DNA of 64,000 nt from Wuchereria bancrofti (lineage: Eukaryota; Nematoda; Chromadorea; Rhabditida; Onchocercidae): NCBI GenBank assembly GCA_005281725.1, contig SSBO01000003.1:6572495-6636494 (forward strand), given 5' to 3'. Of this stretch, positions 63,493 through 64,000 are shown piece by piece. Positions within the stretch are counted from its first letter, which is position 1, and each line of letters begins with the position of its first letter. Made by a program: the position numbers and the translations under genes. The notes beneath the pieces were generated by a model. The model saw only the letters and a list, made by a program, of their open reading frames with translations, ran no database searches and had not been told where the DNA came from.

Positions 63493-64000
63493 GAGAGAGA
63501 AATTTTCAAAATTTACTCTCTGTACTGGATATATATATATATATCTTAAATGTAATGGAAAAAAGGAATTTTCTATGTGTGTTGGTGCTGGTTTTTTCAT
63601 TGCTGTGCAAGGTGATGGTTTTTTCAACCTTCCTTTTTAGATTCCATGGTTCAAGAACTTCCGCGGAACTATCGAAAAATTAGATGAGTCACGATATATT
63701 TGCAGTGGTGAAATAGCTCTTTTGAGTGATGATACAATTGAAATCACCGAGTTACCGATACGAACTTGGACACAAACTTACAAAGAAAGTGTCTTAGAAT
63801 CCATGCTGGAAGGATCTGATAAACAGCCTCCTCTAATACAGTACGCCTTTCGTGATTTGCAAGCATATCTGCATTTTTCAGTACTCATTGTTCTTCATGC
63901 TTTGCATGCATTACTAGAAATTTTTCAGAGATTTCAAAGAATATCACACTGATACAACTGTTAAATTTCTTGTGAAAATGAATCCAGCGAAGCTGAGGGA
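56465..64000 (+). CDS. top-2: DNA topoisomerase II, 3' end outside the window
   Basis: ATP-dependent type IIA topoisomerase that passes one DNA duplex through another; nuclear, needed for chromosome segregation. Exons: 56465-56500, 56730-56841, 56910-57082, 57373-57530, 57915-58060, 58368-58465, 59136-59348, 59454-59627, 59856-59960, 60182-60424, 60527-60718, 61036-61161, 61278-61388, 61695-61800, 61878-62044, 62248-62421, 62647-62745, 62831-62979, 63101-63187, 63260-63404, 63641-63840 and 63929-64000 (continues). All joins are phase-consistent, about 1,030 residues. A short Lys-rich N-terminus precedes the GHKL ATPase (EILVNAADN ~136, [18 protein letters not shown] ~209, QTKE). Next come TOPRIM (LTEGDSA ~510, [14 protein letters not shown] ~592) and the breakage domain with the DNA-cleaving Tyr in SASPRYIFT (~855). 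The last exon reads [13 protein letters not shown]. The acidic C-terminal tail lies beyond 64000. The start [12 protein letters not shown] is the first ATG after the putative leader acceptor. Confidence 0.97.
58579..58995 (+). mobile_element. Solo LTR relic of the BEL/Pao family inside a topoisomerase II intron
   Basis: About 417 bp similar to the LTR at 5689-6122, in the same orientation and with the same order of conserved blocks: GATATCAT, AAATGAACAAA, TGAAACGAA, CATTACAACAGAGA, CCCTTTATA, TGTCA-ATTAGA, ACCTCTACA, CAAATATAA. No pol sequence follows, so it is a solo LTR. It sits in the 670-nt intron between exons 58368-58465 and 59136-59348, sense to the gene. Divergence suggests it is old. 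Confidence 0.75.

Overview
This is eukaryotic nuclear DNA, very AT-rich, with many short exons, GT-AG introns and nematode-type acceptors (TTTTCAG, TTTTTAG). Several features point to a nematode, most likely a filarial or other spirurid worm. These are a CAT-2-like tyrosine hydroxylase, a small Ly6-type surface protein, candidate trans-splice acceptors just before start codons, BEL/Pao retrotransposon debris, and a nuclear copy of mitochondrial DNA with the T/G-rich strand bias of nematode mitochondria. The species is an inference, not read directly.

Layout. (1) 1-4.65 kb, minus strand: tyrosine hydroxylase (dopamine synthesis). Eleven coding exons are readable and the gene runs off the left edge. 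A 34-bp tandem repeat in one intron has copied an exon end together with its 5' splice site. (2) 5.7-7.8 kb, plus: a dead BEL/Pao retrotransposon with one recognisable LTR. (3) 9-25.3 kb: no recognised gene. It holds two long tetranucleotide repeats, a pair of inverted repeats about 1.1 kb apart, and a 29-bp minisatellite. (4) 25.3-48.4 kb, plus: one or two genes. There is a possible first exon at 25.3 kb and thirteen consecutive in-phase exons from 33.2 to 39.1 kb encoding a serine-rich, low-complexity protein. One more exon lies at 42.6 kb, and a C-terminal part with one synaptotagmin-type C2 domain ends at 48.4 kb. The junction between the serine-rich and C2 parts is not resolved. (5) 49.2-49.9 kb, minus: a Ly6/uPAR-like cysteine-rich, probably GPI-anchored protein, tail-to-tail with the C2 gene. 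(6) 50.0-50.3 kb, minus: tRNA-Pro(CGG) and tRNA-Phe(GAA). (7) 51.8-52.1 kb, minus: a decayed nuclear insertion of mitochondrial nad5. (8) 56.46-64 kb, plus: DNA topoisomerase II. Twenty-two exons are readable from the start codon through the catalytic tyrosine, and the gene runs off the right edge. One intron holds a solo-LTR relic of the same family as the 5.7 kb element.

The genes do not form one pathway. Tyrosine hydroxylase is neuronal and the C2 protein may be, but topoisomerase II is a housekeeping nuclear enzyme. Exon junctions were worked out by hand from reading frame, splice dinucleotides and phase, and nearly all are phase-consistent. No wholly new system was found. The most unusual items are the splice-site-bearing tandem repeat in the hydroxylase gene, the duplicated 3' splice site before the last C2 exon, the nad5 insertion and the shared LTR family.
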